From NCBI RefSeq assembly GCF_010730745.1, contig NZ_AP022615.1:682001-746000 (forward strand): DNA of 64,000 bases, written 5' to 3'. The notes under the pieces are model-generated. The model searched no databases and was not told the DNA's origin. It saw nothing but the letters and a program-made list of their open reading frames with translations. Shown piece by piece: positions 23,854 through 31,864 of the stretch. Made by a program: the position numbers and the translations under genes. This stretch comes from Mycobacterium heidelbergense (lineage in GTDB: Bacteria > Actinomycetota > Actinomycetes > Mycobacteriales > Mycobacteriaceae). How positions within the stretch are numbered: the first letter of the stretch is position 1; the number at the start of each line of letters is the position of its first letter.

Positions 23854-24279
23854 TCAACTCACAGGGAAACTCGGAGCGTGCCAGTAGGTAGCGCCCGGGC
23901 TGTTGGGGCAGTAGGTGCCGATAGCGTCGTTAACCAGGATGCCCGCTTGGCTGCTGGTGATCGGATTGTGGGCGTTGCCAAACGTGGTGTAGAACCGGCC
24001 CCCGTATAGTGATCCTCGAATTACGTAGTCAGCCACCATGGCCGGGCTGGTATTAGGGCTAAGGAATCCGCAGACTTGGTGGCCGGCATAGATCAGGTCG
24101 CTGGGGCCTCCGATGGAGTGGATGTTGTGAGCGGCCAAGGCATTGAGGTAGGCGTCGTCGCCGGTATCGGCCGTCGCCGCCGGTGCCAGAATCGGCCATG
24201 TGGTGAGGATGAGGGCGACAAGCAAGCTCCCGCCCGAGAATCTCACCCTGGCGAGCACTGGGTGCTGACTTTTGCCCAT
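23854..24279 (-). CDS. secreted DUF732 protein
   Basis: 141 residues. The signal peptide (about residues 15-38, FSGGSLLVALILTTWPILAP, cleavage near ATA-D) is followed by one DUF732 domain: DDAYLNALAAHNIHSIGGPS, IYAGHQVCGFLS, ILVNDAIGTYCPN, with both conserved cysteines. ATG 24279 was chosen for the strong CAGGAGGATCA in front of it; the open frame to 24408 lacks a signal peptide at its start. Exported, of unknown function, and sharing the locus with another DUF732 gene just upstream. Confidence 0.8.
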   Translation of the reverse strand: MGKSQHPVLARVRFSGGSLLVALILTTWPILAPAATADTGDDAYLNALAAHNIHSIGGPSDLIYAGHQVCGFLSPNTSPAMVADYVIRGSLYGGRFYTTFGNAHNPITSSQAGILVNDAIGTYCPNSPGATYWHAPSFPVS

Positions 24280-24392
24280 TGATCCTCCTGGAGCAGATCC
24301 CGACACCGCTGGCCAGTGCCGGTCATGAAACGCCTCGCAACGGGGTTGTTGGTCCGGTAGGCACTCCTTTTCTTCGTGGGTGCTTGTAGGTA

Positions 24393-25004
24393 CTACAGCG
24401 TCGGGCAATAGAATTGGCGTGAAGTTTCCACCAAGAAGATGGCGTTATCGGGGGTCAGCTGCGGCGACGCCGTCAAGACTTTTTCGGCTTCCTGGTTATA
24501 GGTGCTTCCTTTAGCGAGGCCCGAACAGATCGCGTGGCCCATCTGAATCAGTACCTGCGGGCCGCTTGGTGAGCCGATTCTTGGCGTCACGGCGGCTAGG
24601 AAGTTCTGGTCGGGGCTGGCGCCGGGGCATCCAGAGAACCTGGGATCTGTACTACAGGGCAGTCCGTGGCCCCAGTCTTGACCGCCGTTGGGCCCCATCC
24701 GAGAGGGAAGTTGTGAGGAGTCGACTGTGGGTCCACACGTGAGCCCCTGTCCTCCACAGATGAAGCCTTGTCCGGGCTTATCTTGGCAGTCAAATGGGTT
24801 CCCGGAGTAGCCGGGACCGGAACAGTCGACTGGGGCCGCCCTGTGAGCATTGCTAATGAGATCGGCGGGAGCCGCAATGATGCCGACGTTGTTCGCCTTC
24901 TGGGCGAAGTCGTCGTCGTTACCGTCGGCATGGGCAACTCCTGTCGATAGCAACGCCAGGGGCACGGTCATGGCCGAAGCCATTAAGTGTCTCACACGGT
25001 TCAC
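24393..25004 (-). CDS. secreted protein with one and a half DUF732 domains and a Cys/Gly-rich insert
   Basis: 203 residues with a signal peptide (about residues 1-26, cleavage after AHA). The start of a DUF732 unit (DDDFAQKANNVGIIAAPADL, ISNAHR) breaks off into a Gly/Cys/Pro-rich stretch (about residues 58-130, six or more cysteines: FDCQDKPGQG, FICGGQGLTCGP, LPCSTDPRFSGCPG). A complete DUF732 follows: DQNFLAAVTPRIG, LIQMGHAICSGLAKG, and YCPTL at the end. The insert probably arose by duplication with an intervening low-complexity segment. It would be disulfide-rich outside the cell. Function unknown. Confidence 0.72.
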   Translation of the reverse strand: MNRVRHLMASAMTVPLALLSTGVAHADGNDDDFAQKANNVGIIAAPADLISNAHRAAPVDCSGPGYSGNPFDCQDKPGQGFICGGQGLTCGPTVDSSQLPSRMGPNGGQDWGHGLPCSTDPRFSGCPGASPDQNFLAAVTPRIGSPSGPQVLIQMGHAICSGLAKGSTYNQEAEKVLTASPQLTPDNAIFLVETSRQFYCPTL

Positions 25005-25092
25005 TTCTGTATTCCTGATCAGTTAATCGGCGGCGGTAAATTAAGTTAATTAAGGTTCCCCGTCGGGACGGGAAACAGGTTCGATACGTTAC

Positions 25093-25635
25093 CTAGAAGG
25101 GTGTTATGGCGCCGGTATAAACCTCGTATAAGTAAAGGACAAGAAAATATACTAAAATGGGACTCAATAATACTGCAATGGGACTCAACAATATAATGAC
25201 AAGCGTATTACCGACGGTGTTCCCCAGGTTCGTCAATACATTGATCGACTGGTCCGCGACGGTGTTAAACACGTTGAGCACCGGTCCCTGGACCGCCCCG
25301 ATCGTGCTGGCAGCCGCGCTTCCAATGGCCGCCAGGGGGCCGAACGACGCGGCGTTGGCTACTTCGGCGCTCGCATACGAGCCCGCACTTGCCGTCAAGT
25401 GCTGCACAAACTGCTCATGAAACACCACCGCCTGCCCCGCCAGCGCCTGATAGTCCTGAGCGTGCAGGGAGAACACGTGTGCGATACTCGCCGACACTTC
25501 GTCGGCGGCCGCGGGTAGCACCGCGGCAGTTGGGCCCACCGCCACCATGTGCGCCACGCTCACCGTCGAACCGATAGCCGCCAAATCCGTTGCTGCCTCA
25601 GCTATCAGCTCCGGCGCCGCGATCACAGCCGACAT
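25093..25635 (-). CDS. PE-family protein with a hydrophobic C-terminal tail
   Basis: 180 residues. The PE domain (about residues 1-95) starts MSAVIAAPELIAEAATDLAA, with the usual helical hairpin and the YASAEVANA (Y-x3-E export-type) segment near residue 91. After a short linker comes a strongly hydrophobic stretch (about residues 143-172, TLVIILLSPIAVLLSPILVY and beyond) ending EVYTGAITPF. PE proteins normally have no such segment, so this one may be held in the membrane after export. It lies 56 bases after a PE_PGRS gene on the same strand. Confidence 0.82.
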   Translation of the reverse strand: MSAVIAAPELIAEAATDLAAIGSTVSVAHMVAVGPTAAVLPAAADEVSASIAHVFSLHAQDYQALAGQAVVFHEQFVQHLTASAGSYASAEVANAASFGPLAAIGSAAASTIGAVQGPVLNVFNTVADQSINVLTNLGNTVGNTLVIILLSPIAVLLSPILVYFLVLYLYEVYTGAITPF

Positions 25636-25690
25636 GTTTGCCCTCCCAGCTGATCCTCATCAACGCATTTAGACAGCAAAAGCATCTGTG

Positions 25691-27325
25691 TCAGCCTTGC
25701 GAGCCAGGCACGCCTGGGCTGCCGTACAGCGACCCACCGTTGCCGGCGAGCCCACCCGCCGCATCGGCCCCTAATGGGTCGCCACCGGACCCACCGCCGC
25801 CACCATCGCCACCATTGCCCATCAATTTGGCGTCACCGCCGCCACCGCCAGTTCCCCCGGCCCCACCGCCTACGACACCGACAGTGCCGTTCCCACCGTC
25901 GCCACCGGCTCCACCGTTACCCCCGTTGCCATACACCGAGCCGCCGTAGCCGCCGGCCCCACCGGACCCGCCGTCGCCGGGGACCCCGTCAAGACCACCG
26001 GACCCACCATTGCCGCCGGCACCACCGCCCCCACCATTGCCGAACAGGCCGGCATTGCCGCCCGCACCGCCGTCACCGGCAGCCCCACCGCCTAGGACCT
26101 GGGCGGTGCCAGCACCTCCGCCCCCACCGCTCCCACCATCGCCGCCAGCACCGTAGATCAGCCCCCCGGTTCCACCAGTGCCACCATTGCCGCCGGCGGC
26201 ACCCGCGACGCCAACGCTGTCCGTTCCATTGCCGCCGTCACCGCCGCTACCGAACAAGCCAGCGTCACCGCCTGCACCGCCATTCCCGGAGGGACCGTCA
26301 TAACCGGCGCCTCCGCTACCCGCATCCCCGCCGTGACCGCCATCGCCGTAAAGCCAACCGCCGTGACCTCCAGCCCCGCCCGATCCGCCAAACAGGCCAT
26401 CCTGCGACGACACGACGCTTCCACCATCGCCTCCGGTGCCACCCGAGCCGATCAGCCCAGCGCTACCGCCATTGCCACCGCCACCGGCGGCGCCTACTAT
26501 CCCGGTGCCCCCGCCGTACCCACCGCCCCCGCCATTGCCATACAGCCAGCCACCATGACCACCAGTCCCGCCCTGGCCGCCTTCGCCGGGCTCGTCAAGG
26601 TAAGCAGCGTTGCCGCCGTTTCCACCCGATCCACCCGCGCCTATCAGTCCGGCGTTACCACCCCCACCGCCATTTCCCGTGGAGCCGCCATAGCCGATAG
26701 TGCCGTCTCCGCCGTTTCCTCCGGATCCGCCGTTGCCCCATAACCAACCGCCGTGGCCGCCAGTTCCACCGGCCCCACCCAAAAAGCCGCTCCCCCCGGA
26801 CCCGCCGTTGCCGAACAACCCGGCACCACCACCGTTACCGCCAGCCACGGTGGTGGTGCCGGTGGTGCTGCTATAGCTGAACCCAGTGCCCCCGTTCCCG
26901 TACAACAAACCACCGGCCCCGCCGTTCGGATTTGTCGCCGTCCCGTTAGTACCATTACCGATCAGCGGGCGCCCCAACAGCAGCTCGGTCGGCGTATTGA
27001 TCACACCCAGCACGTCTTGCTCCAGCGTCTGCAACGGCGACGCATTAGCCGCCTCAGCCAACGCATACGAGCCGCTGGCACCACTCAACGCCTGCACAAA
27101 CTGCTCGTGAAACACCGCCGCCTGAGCGCTAAGCGCCTGGTACTGCTGGGCGTGGCTGGAAAACAGCGATGCGATCGCCGTCGACACCTCATCCCCAGCA
27201 GCAGCGATCACCGCCATAGTCGGAGCCGCCGCTGCCGCATGGGCCGCGCTGATAGCCGAACCAATACCGGCCACATCCGTTGCCGCAGCCCGCAGCACCT
27301 CCGGCACAGCGATTAAAAGCGACAC
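25691..27325 (-). CDS. PE_PGRS protein
   Basis: 544 residues. The PE domain (about residues 1-95, MSLLIAVPEVLRAAATDVAG to YALAEAANAS) is followed by the linker LLLGRPLIGNGTNGT and a glycine-rich repeat region (about residues 128-530) of GG-x-GG-x units with islands such as GGHGGWLYGNGG, LFGNGGSGG and LIGSGGTGG. PE_PGRS proteins are ESX-5 substrates on the mycobacterial surface. Roles in host interaction are proposed but differ between members. GTG 27325 has TTAGGAGGAG upstream. Most of the region is repetitive DNA and could be collapsed or mis-assembled. Confidence 0.92.
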   Translation of the reverse strand: MSLLIAVPEVLRAAATDVAGIGSAISAAHAAAAAPTMAVIAAAGDEVSTAIASLFSSHAQQYQALSAQAAVFHEQFVQALSGASGSYALAEAANASPLQTLEQDVLGVINTPTELLLGRPLIGNGTNGTATNPNGGAGGLLYGNGGTGFSYSSTTGTTTVAGGNGGGAGLFGNGGSGGSGFLGGAGGTGGHGGWLWGNGGSGGNGGDGTIGYGGSTGNGGGGGNAGLIGAGGSGGNGGNAAYLDEPGEGGQGGTGGHGGWLYGNGGGGGYGGGTGIVGAAGGGGNGGSAGLIGSGGTGGDGGSVVSSQDGLFGGSGGAGGHGGWLYGDGGHGGDAGSGGAGYDGPSGNGGAGGDAGLFGSGGDGGNGTDSVGVAGAAGGNGGTGGTGGLIYGAGGDGGSGGGGGAGTAQVLGGGAAGDGGAGGNAGLFGNGGGGGAGGNGGSGGLDGVPGDGGSGGAGGYGGSVYGNGGNGGAGGDGGNGTVGVVGGGAGGTGGGGGDAKLMGNGGDGGGGGSGGDPLGADAAGGLAGNGGSLYGSPGVPGSQG

Positions 27326-27467
27326 GCCACACTCCTCCTAACAGGCAGAAACCGGCGAGACTGTCGGTCCTTACCGAAGATCACGGTCACGATGGAGTTG
27401 GTCCAGTCATTCGTGCCAGCACGTAGCTTGGGCCCCGTCGTGCTGACTCCCTATTTGGTCCTTCCCA

Positions 27468-27605
27468 TCAGTTGCAGGTGGTCACGCAGTGTTCTCCGGT
27501 GTTGCCGCTGTCATAGCACTGGGTCTGGCAATCAGCCCTGGCCGTGCCGGTACCCAGCAGAAACACCGCAGCTGCGGCCGCAATAAGTACCGCAATAGCC
27601 TGCAT
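27468..27605 (-). CDS. 45-residue secreted cysteine-rich peptide
   Basis: Too short for routine gene calling but well supported. ATG 27605 follows GAAGGGGATAAGGC. The first 24 residues are a clean signal peptide (MQAIAVLIAAAAAVFLLGTG then TARA, with an A-R-A cleavage site). The mature 21 residues carry exactly four cysteines in the pattern C-x3-C-x9-C-x3-C (DCQTQCYDSG...CVTTCN). Such spacing makes a two-disulfide helical hairpin in known plant and animal peptides; that this one folds so is inference. It lies upstream of, and in the same direction as, the PE_PGRS gene, divergent from an XRE regulator. Confidence 0.7.
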   Translation of the reverse strand: MQAIAVLIAAAAAVFLLGTGTARADCQTQCYDSGNTGEHCVTTCN

Positions 27606-27783
27606 GCCTTATCCCCTTCGGAAGATGCTGCGACGTTGTCCAGTTGGCTCTCGCCAGCGGACCGTCCTGACTGCGGTGATTGAGTCAATGCCGCAACTTT
27701 ATAGGCCGATTAGACATGGGGTCAATAAGCATGCGTACATCACGCTCTGGCCGATTCCGCGTGGGCCGTATGTGGTTGCCCTC

Positions 27784-28047
27784 GTGTCAGACGACCGATC
27801 CAAGCCAGCCCTTAACGAGACCACCCGGGAGTTCGGAGAACGGGTCCGTGACCGTCGCGTAGCGCTGGGCCTCAGCCAGGAAGCTGCAGCTGTCCGCTGC
27901 GGCATCCACTGGACACAGCTCGGCAAAGTAGAGCGCGGCCAACGCAGCCTTCGCTTGGAGACCATCGTCAAAATCGCTGACGGCCTCGATATCGATGCTG
28001 GAAACCTTGTCAGCGGATTGCCTTTACCGCCGGGTGAGTCCGACTGA
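27784..28047 (+). CDS. XRE-family (Cro/CI-type) DNA-binding regulator
   Basis: 87 residues made almost entirely of one helix-turn-helix domain (about residues 16-75): REFGERVRDRRVALGLSQEA, AAVRCGIHWTQLGKVERGQR, IVKIADGLDIDAGNLVSGLP. This is the form of small phage- or plasmid-derived repressors and antitoxin-type regulators. GTG 27784 is taken because the conserved part begins soon after; the frame is open farther upstream. It is divergent from the Cys-rich peptide gene with 178 bases between starts, so the two could share a regulated promoter region (inference). Confidence 0.75.
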   Translation: MSDDRSKPALNETTREFGERVRDRRVALGLSQEAAAVRCGIHWTQLGKVERGQRSLRLETIVKIADGLDIDAGNLVSGLPLPPGESD

Positions 28048-28290
28048 GGTGGTGCAACCCATCGTGAGGGCTGTCTACAGCGCCACGTTGACTATCCCGA
28101 CAGCCGCGGCCATCAGGGCAACCGCACGGCTCGGTAGCACGGTTGCAACCGCGGTCCGCGCGACCTCGGCACAGCCACTCGACGGTGGTAGCGTTTCTGC
28201 CGGTCGGGAAACGAACAGGGGGAACTGCAATGACAGCCGAGTTCGGCTCAGGTTGTCCGTTATTTACCGCTTCTACCAGTACTTTCTCAG

Positions 28291-28655
28291 TGGAGCTGCC
28301 GGGAATCGAACCCGGGTCCTACGGCATTCCCTCAAGGCTTCTCCGTGCGCAGTTCGCTAGGCCTCTACTCGGATCTCCCGGTCACGCGAACCAGCCAGGA
28401 TGACGATCCCAGTCGCTGTGTATGTCCCGATGAGTCCCGCGACCGGACTCACCGGTGGATCCCTCTAGGCGACGCCAGGCTCCGGGTCGAGGGCGTTCCC
28501 GGTCTGACGGACTAGCTGTCGCTTAGGCAGCGAGAGCGTAGTCGCGCTGATGTGAATCGGCGCTTATACATTTGCAACGACGCTTACGGTGGTCTCTTGC
28601 CTGCACCGGCACGCTTCCCTTGATTCGATGCGCGAAGTCGAAGCCGTTCAGCCCC
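28291..28655 (-). ncRNA. ssrA: tmRNA (transfer-messenger RNA)
   Basis: Rescues stalled ribosomes by acting as alanyl-tRNA and then as a short mRNA that tags the nascent protein for proteolysis, together with SmpB (encoded 1.8 kb away). The 5' end GGGGCTGAACGGCTTCGACT (28655 downward) pairs with the 3' end CAGCTCC; the T-arm GGGTTCGATTCCC is intact. The tag-coding segment at 28561-28523 reads ADSHQRDYALAA then TAA. The discriminator base is at 28291, and the next genomic bases are CTG, so CCA must be added after transcription. TTGCCG-16-TACCAT upstream is a plausible promoter for a slightly longer precursor. Confidence 0.96.
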
Positions 28656-28745
28656 TCGCACCCCCGCCGATTTTCGGCAGGACAACCAATGGTACGCCTG
28701 CATCAACACGCGGCAACCGAATTACCTTCCCCTGCCAGGCCGCGG

Positions 28746-29591
28746 TCAGATCACAAAGTTCAGGTGCTCGACGACCTGACTGGCCAGCTCTTTGTCGCCA
28801 CCCAGTTCGACGTCCTGGGAGCGGGCGGGGCTCATGGGTCGCCCGCCGGAGAGCCTGGTGAACTGCAGCCCGTCGAGCCGGATCGACGCCGTCGGCTCCA
28901 GCCCTCCGAAGTCGTCGACCAGCCGAGCCCGGCCGTCGACGCCGACGCGGACGCTGCGGGCCAGCGGGCCGGTCAGCTCAAACAGGATGCGTGCACCGTC
29001 GGGCGCCTTGGCGAGCTTGCCCACCACGTACCCGATGGTGGCCGCGATCTCGTCGAGGGCCAGTCGCGACGCGATCCCGTCGAGCTCGCCGTCGGACGAC
29101 GGCCGCGACAACGCCTCGCGCACGTCTTGCTCGTGCATCCAGCAGTCGAACACCCGGACCCGCATGAAGCGCCCGTAACTGTCCGGGCCCACCGGCGTCG
29201 GCGTCACCGCGTTCCACTCCTCGTCGGACAGGCCCGTCAGGGCGGCGCGACGATCGCTGGTCACCGCGCGGAAACGCTCCAGAACCCCGGCTCCCGGCTC
29301 CCCGCTGAGATGGCGCACCCAGCACTCGTTCATCACGCCGACGTCGTTGCGCACGTGGTCGAGGGCCGAGACGTCGATATCGGGATCCGGCGCGGCGACA
29401 CCGGCCAGGAACGATTCGGTCCCGATCATGTGCGCAACCACGGCCTTCACGTCCCACGCGGGCAGCGGCGTCGCCGCCCGCCAACCGGTCTCGGGCAGCC
29501 CGTCGAGCAGCGCGTCGATGGCGTCCCACACCGCGAAGAGGCCGGCCAGCACCTCGGACTTGTCGAGTTGCGTGAGGGGTCGAGCCGTCAT
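28746..29591 (-). CDS. maleylpyruvate isomerase-like, mycothiol-dependent DinB-fold protein (Rv3099c-like)
   Basis: 281 residues. The N-terminal DinB-like four-helix domain (about residues 10-170) has LPAWDVKAVVAHMIGTESFL with a metal-site His, and RVFDCWMHEQDVREAL with the other His (about residues 145-160). The C-terminal SCP2-like domain (about residues 180-280) includes ILFELTGPLARSVRVGVDG. This is the layout of mycothiol-dependent maleylpyruvate isomerase relatives (TIGR03083); the reaction here is unknown. It is on the same strand as the EamA-smpB-ftsX block, next to ssrA. Confidence 0.82.
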   Translation of the reverse strand: MTARPLTQLDKSEVLAGLFAVWDAIDALLDGLPETGWRAATPLPAWDVKAVVAHMIGTESFLAGVAAPDPDIDVSALDHVRNDVGVMNECWVRHLSGEPGAGVLERFRAVTSDRRAALTGLSDEEWNAVTPTPVGPDSYGRFMRVRVFDCWMHEQDVREALSRPSSDGELDGIASRLALDEIAATIGYVVGKLAKAPDGARILFELTGPLARSVRVGVDGRARLVDDFGGLEPTASIRLDGLQFTRLSGGRPMSPARSQDVELGGDKELASQVVEHLNFVI

Positions 29592-29616
29592 GGTCGGATC
29601 CTAGGCCGATCCGGAC

Positions 29617-30462
29617 CTAACTTGCCGCGATCATCGCCACGGAACCCATGGCCATCACCATGCCGACCCCCTGCCAGCGGCTCACCCGCTCGCGCAGCAC
29701 CACCATCGCCAGCACGACCGTCGCGGCCGGATACAGCGAGATCAAGATGCTGGCCAGCGAGAGCAGCCACGTGTGCAGCGCCAGCAGCATCGTCACGTTG
29801 GCGCAGATGTCGAGCAGGGCGACGGCCAGCGCCAGCTTCAGCGGCTTCCCGCTCGGCATCCGCAGGTTTTTGCTCATCGCGGCCATACCGATCACCACCG
29901 TGGTGGCGGCCAGCCGGGCGAACACCAGCGGCCAGAGCTTGCATGCGTGCGGCGCCTGGTGAAGGAACACCATGTTCATCCCCATCGCCGACCCCGCCAG
30001 GACCGTCAGCCAGGCCACCTTCGGCGTGAACCGATACGGCGTGACGCCCTCGACGGTGGCCTCGCGGCTGACCAGCAGCACCGCGGCCAGGGCCAGCACG
30101 ACGCCCACGGAGGCCGCCTGACCCGGACGCTCCCCGAGGGCCACGCCGACCGCCACCGGCACCGCGGCATTGAGCACGGCCGCCAGCGGTGAGACCACCG
30201 AGATCGGCCCGGCGCCCAGCGCGGCGAAGAACGCCCACATGCCGAACGCCATGCCGACGCCGTACAGGCAGCCCCAAAAGATCGCGCCGGACTGTATCGG
30301 CCCGCCCACGGCGATGGCCAGCACGCCGAGCACCAGCGTCTCGAGCGGGTAGGCCACGAGCATCACCCGCAGCGCGGCCACCCGCCGGGCGGCGACACCG
30401 CCCACAAAATCGCTGACGCCGTACGTGACGGCAGACAGCTCGGCGTAGGCGGCCCCGATCAG
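29617..30462 (-). CDS. EamA/DMT-family transporter, probable CTG start
   Basis: A ten-helix drug/metabolite-type exporter: repeats with PISVVSPLAAVLNAAVPVAV (first half) and LASILISLYPAATVVLAMVV (second half) and the terminal LRERVSRWQGVGMVMAMGSV. The usual first helix (LIGAAYAELSAVTYGVSDFV, then GG) reads in frame upstream of the first standard start (GTG 30405). No ATG, GTG or TTG lies between the smpB stop and that point. A CTG at 30462-30460, overlapping the smpB TGA as CTGA, is the best start and gives 281 residues. With GTG 30405 the protein would lose helix 1. The substrate is unknown. Confidence 0.78.
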   Translation of the reverse strand: MIGAAYAELSAVTYGVSDFVGGVAARRVAALRVMLVAYPLETLVLGVLAIAVGGPIQSGAIFWGCLYGVGMAFGMWAFFAALGAGPISVVSPLAAVLNAAVPVAVGVALGERPGQAASVGVVLALAAVLLVSREATVEGVTPYRFTPKVAWLTVLAGSAMGMNMVFLHQAPHACKLWPLVFARLAATTVVIGMAAMSKNLRMPSGKPLKLALAVALLDICANVTMLLALHTWLLSLASILISLYPAATVVLAMVVLRERVSRWQGVGMVMAMGSVAMIAAS

Positions 30463-30968
30463 TTCATGCCCTTGGCCCGGCGACCCAGTTCGCGGTGCAG
30501 TTCGCGCTGGGCGTCGCGGCGAGCCATGTCCTGGCGTTTGTCGTACGCTCGCTTGCCGCGGGCCAGCGCGAGCTCGACCTTGACCTTGCCCTCGGAGAAA
30601 TACAGAGACAGCGGCACGAGGGCGAGGTTACCATCTCGTATCTTGCCGACCAGTCTGTCGATTTGTTGCCTATGTAACAACAGCTTTCGATTGCGGCGAG
30701 GATCATGGTTGGTCCAGCTACCGTGCTCGTACTCCGGAATGTGCAAGTTACGCAACCACACTTCGCCGTCGTCAACGGTTGCGAACGCGTCGGCCAACGA
30801 CGCATGCCCTTCCCGCAGGCTCTTCACCTCGGTGCCCTGTAAAGCCACCCCTGCCTCGAAAAGTTCGATAATCGAATAGTTGTGCCGCGCTTTGCGATTG
30901 GTGGCCACGATCTGTTTGCTGCCGCGCTTGCCGCCCGCCGCCTTGGCCGCACCGGAGTTGTTGGCCAC
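30459..30968 (-). CDS. smpB: SmpB, tmRNA-binding protein
   Basis: 169 residues. Binds tmRNA, delivers it to stalled ribosomes and mimics the anticodon arm. Family features: NRKARHNYSIIELFEAGVAL, QGTEVKSLREGHASLADAFA (about residues 43-62), HIPEYEHGSWTNHDPRRNRK and KVELALARGKRAYDKRQDMA before the basic tail (REL...RRAKGMN) that inserts in the mRNA channel. It is encoded close to ssrA, as in many actinobacteria, three bases from the end of ftsX. The stop overlaps the CTG of the transporter gene. Confidence 0.97.
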   Translation of the reverse strand: MANNSGAAKAAGGKRGSKQIVATNRKARHNYSIIELFEAGVALQGTEVKSLREGHASLADAFATVDDGEVWLRNLHIPEYEHGSWTNHDPRRNRKLLLHRQQIDRLVGKIRDGNLALVPLSLYFSEGKVKVELALARGKRAYDKRQDMARRDAQRELHRELGRRAKGMN

Positions 30969-30970
30969 AG

Positions 30971-31864
30971 CTACCGCCGCACGTAGAGCCGCAACGTCGC
31001 GTAGGCGGTCAGCCCGGCCATCGACACGCCGAGCAGAAATAGCCAGGGAGAGATGTACAGGACGTCGGCATAGTCGACCCGCGCGATCAGGTTGGCTTGG
31101 TAGAACTGGTTCAGCGCGTTGTCCAAAAACGTTGCCCTAACCAGGATTAGGCCGGCGACCGCGATGGCCACACCGACGGCCGCGGCGACCATCGCCTCCA
31201 CCAGGAAGGGCAGCTGCGTATACCAGCGGCTGGCCCCGACCAGGCGCATGATACCGATCTCCGTGCGCCGCGTGTACGCCGCGACCTGGACCATGTTGGC
31301 AATCAACAGGATTGCCCCGACGGCCTGCACCAGGGCGACGGCGAACGCGACGGTGCTCAAGCCGTCCAGAACCGCGAACAGCCGGTCGATCAGATCCTTC
31401 TGGTTGAGCACCGAAAGCACGCCGGGCTGGCCCTGCATCGCGGAGTCAAAGTCCTTGTGCTGCTCGGGATTGTTCAGTTTGACGATGAACGACGCGGGGA
31501 AGGAGTCCTTTCCGGCGACGTCCTTGTACTGCGGGAACTTTCGAATGGCGTCCTCGTAGGCGTCCTGACGGTTGAGGAACCGCACCGATTTGACGTCTTC
31601 GCGCCCTTCGATCTTTTCCCGCAGCGCCTTGCACGGATTGGCGTTGCAGGCCGGGTCGTTGGCGGAGACGTCGTCGGTCAGGAAGACCTGCGTCTCGACG
31701 CGGTCGAGGTAGATGGCCCGCGAGTTGTCCGCCAGCCGAACCACCAGCAGGCCGCCGCCGAACAGACCGATCGAAATCGCGGTCGTCAGGATCATCGCGG
31801 CCGTCATGGTGACGTTGCGACGAAGGCCGGTCAGGACCTCGTTGATCAGGAAGCCGAAGCGCAC
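30971..31864 (-). CDS. ftsX: cell-division permease-like protein FtsX
   Basis: 297 residues. Membrane partner of FtsE; the complex uses ATP in the cytosol to activate peptidoglycan hydrolases such as RipC outside during division. Four membrane helices are visible: about residues 20-42 (TAAMILTTAISIGLFGGGLL), 170-195, 215-240 and 265-288. The large extracellular domain lies between helices 1 and 2 and carries two cysteines (ACNANPCKALR). The gene starts at GTG 31864, abutting the ftsE stop at 31865. M. tuberculosis FtsX is also 297 residues. Confidence 0.96.
   Translation of the reverse strand: MRFGFLINEVLTGLRRNVTMTAAMILTTAISIGLFGGGLLVVRLADNSRAIYLDRVETQVFLTDDVSANDPACNANPCKALREKIEGREDVKSVRFLNRQDAYEDAIRKFPQYKDVAGKDSFPASFIVKLNNPEQHKDFDSAMQGQPGVLSVLNQKDLIDRLFAVLDGLSTVAFAVALVQAVGAILLIANMVQVAAYTRRTEIGIMRLVGASRWYTQLPFLVEAMVAAAVGVAIAVAGLILVRATFLDNALNQFYQANLIARVDYADVLYISPWLFLLGVSMAGLTAYATLRLYVRR

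Noticed and set aside
25691..27325. Short repeats resembling a CRISPR or tandem-repeat array
   Set aside because: The periodicity is the GGX codon pattern of a PE_PGRS coding region; there are no constant-length repeats with unique spacers.
28143..28403. Rightward open frame of 86 codons running into the tmRNA 3' end
   Set aside because: It crosses the tmRNA acceptor and T-arm sequence, which explains its conservation, and has no domain or ribosome site of its own.
28572..30029. Long rightward frame opposite the isomerase-like and transporter genes
   Set aside because: It is an antisense shadow of the real leftward genes and overlaps the tmRNA 5' end.
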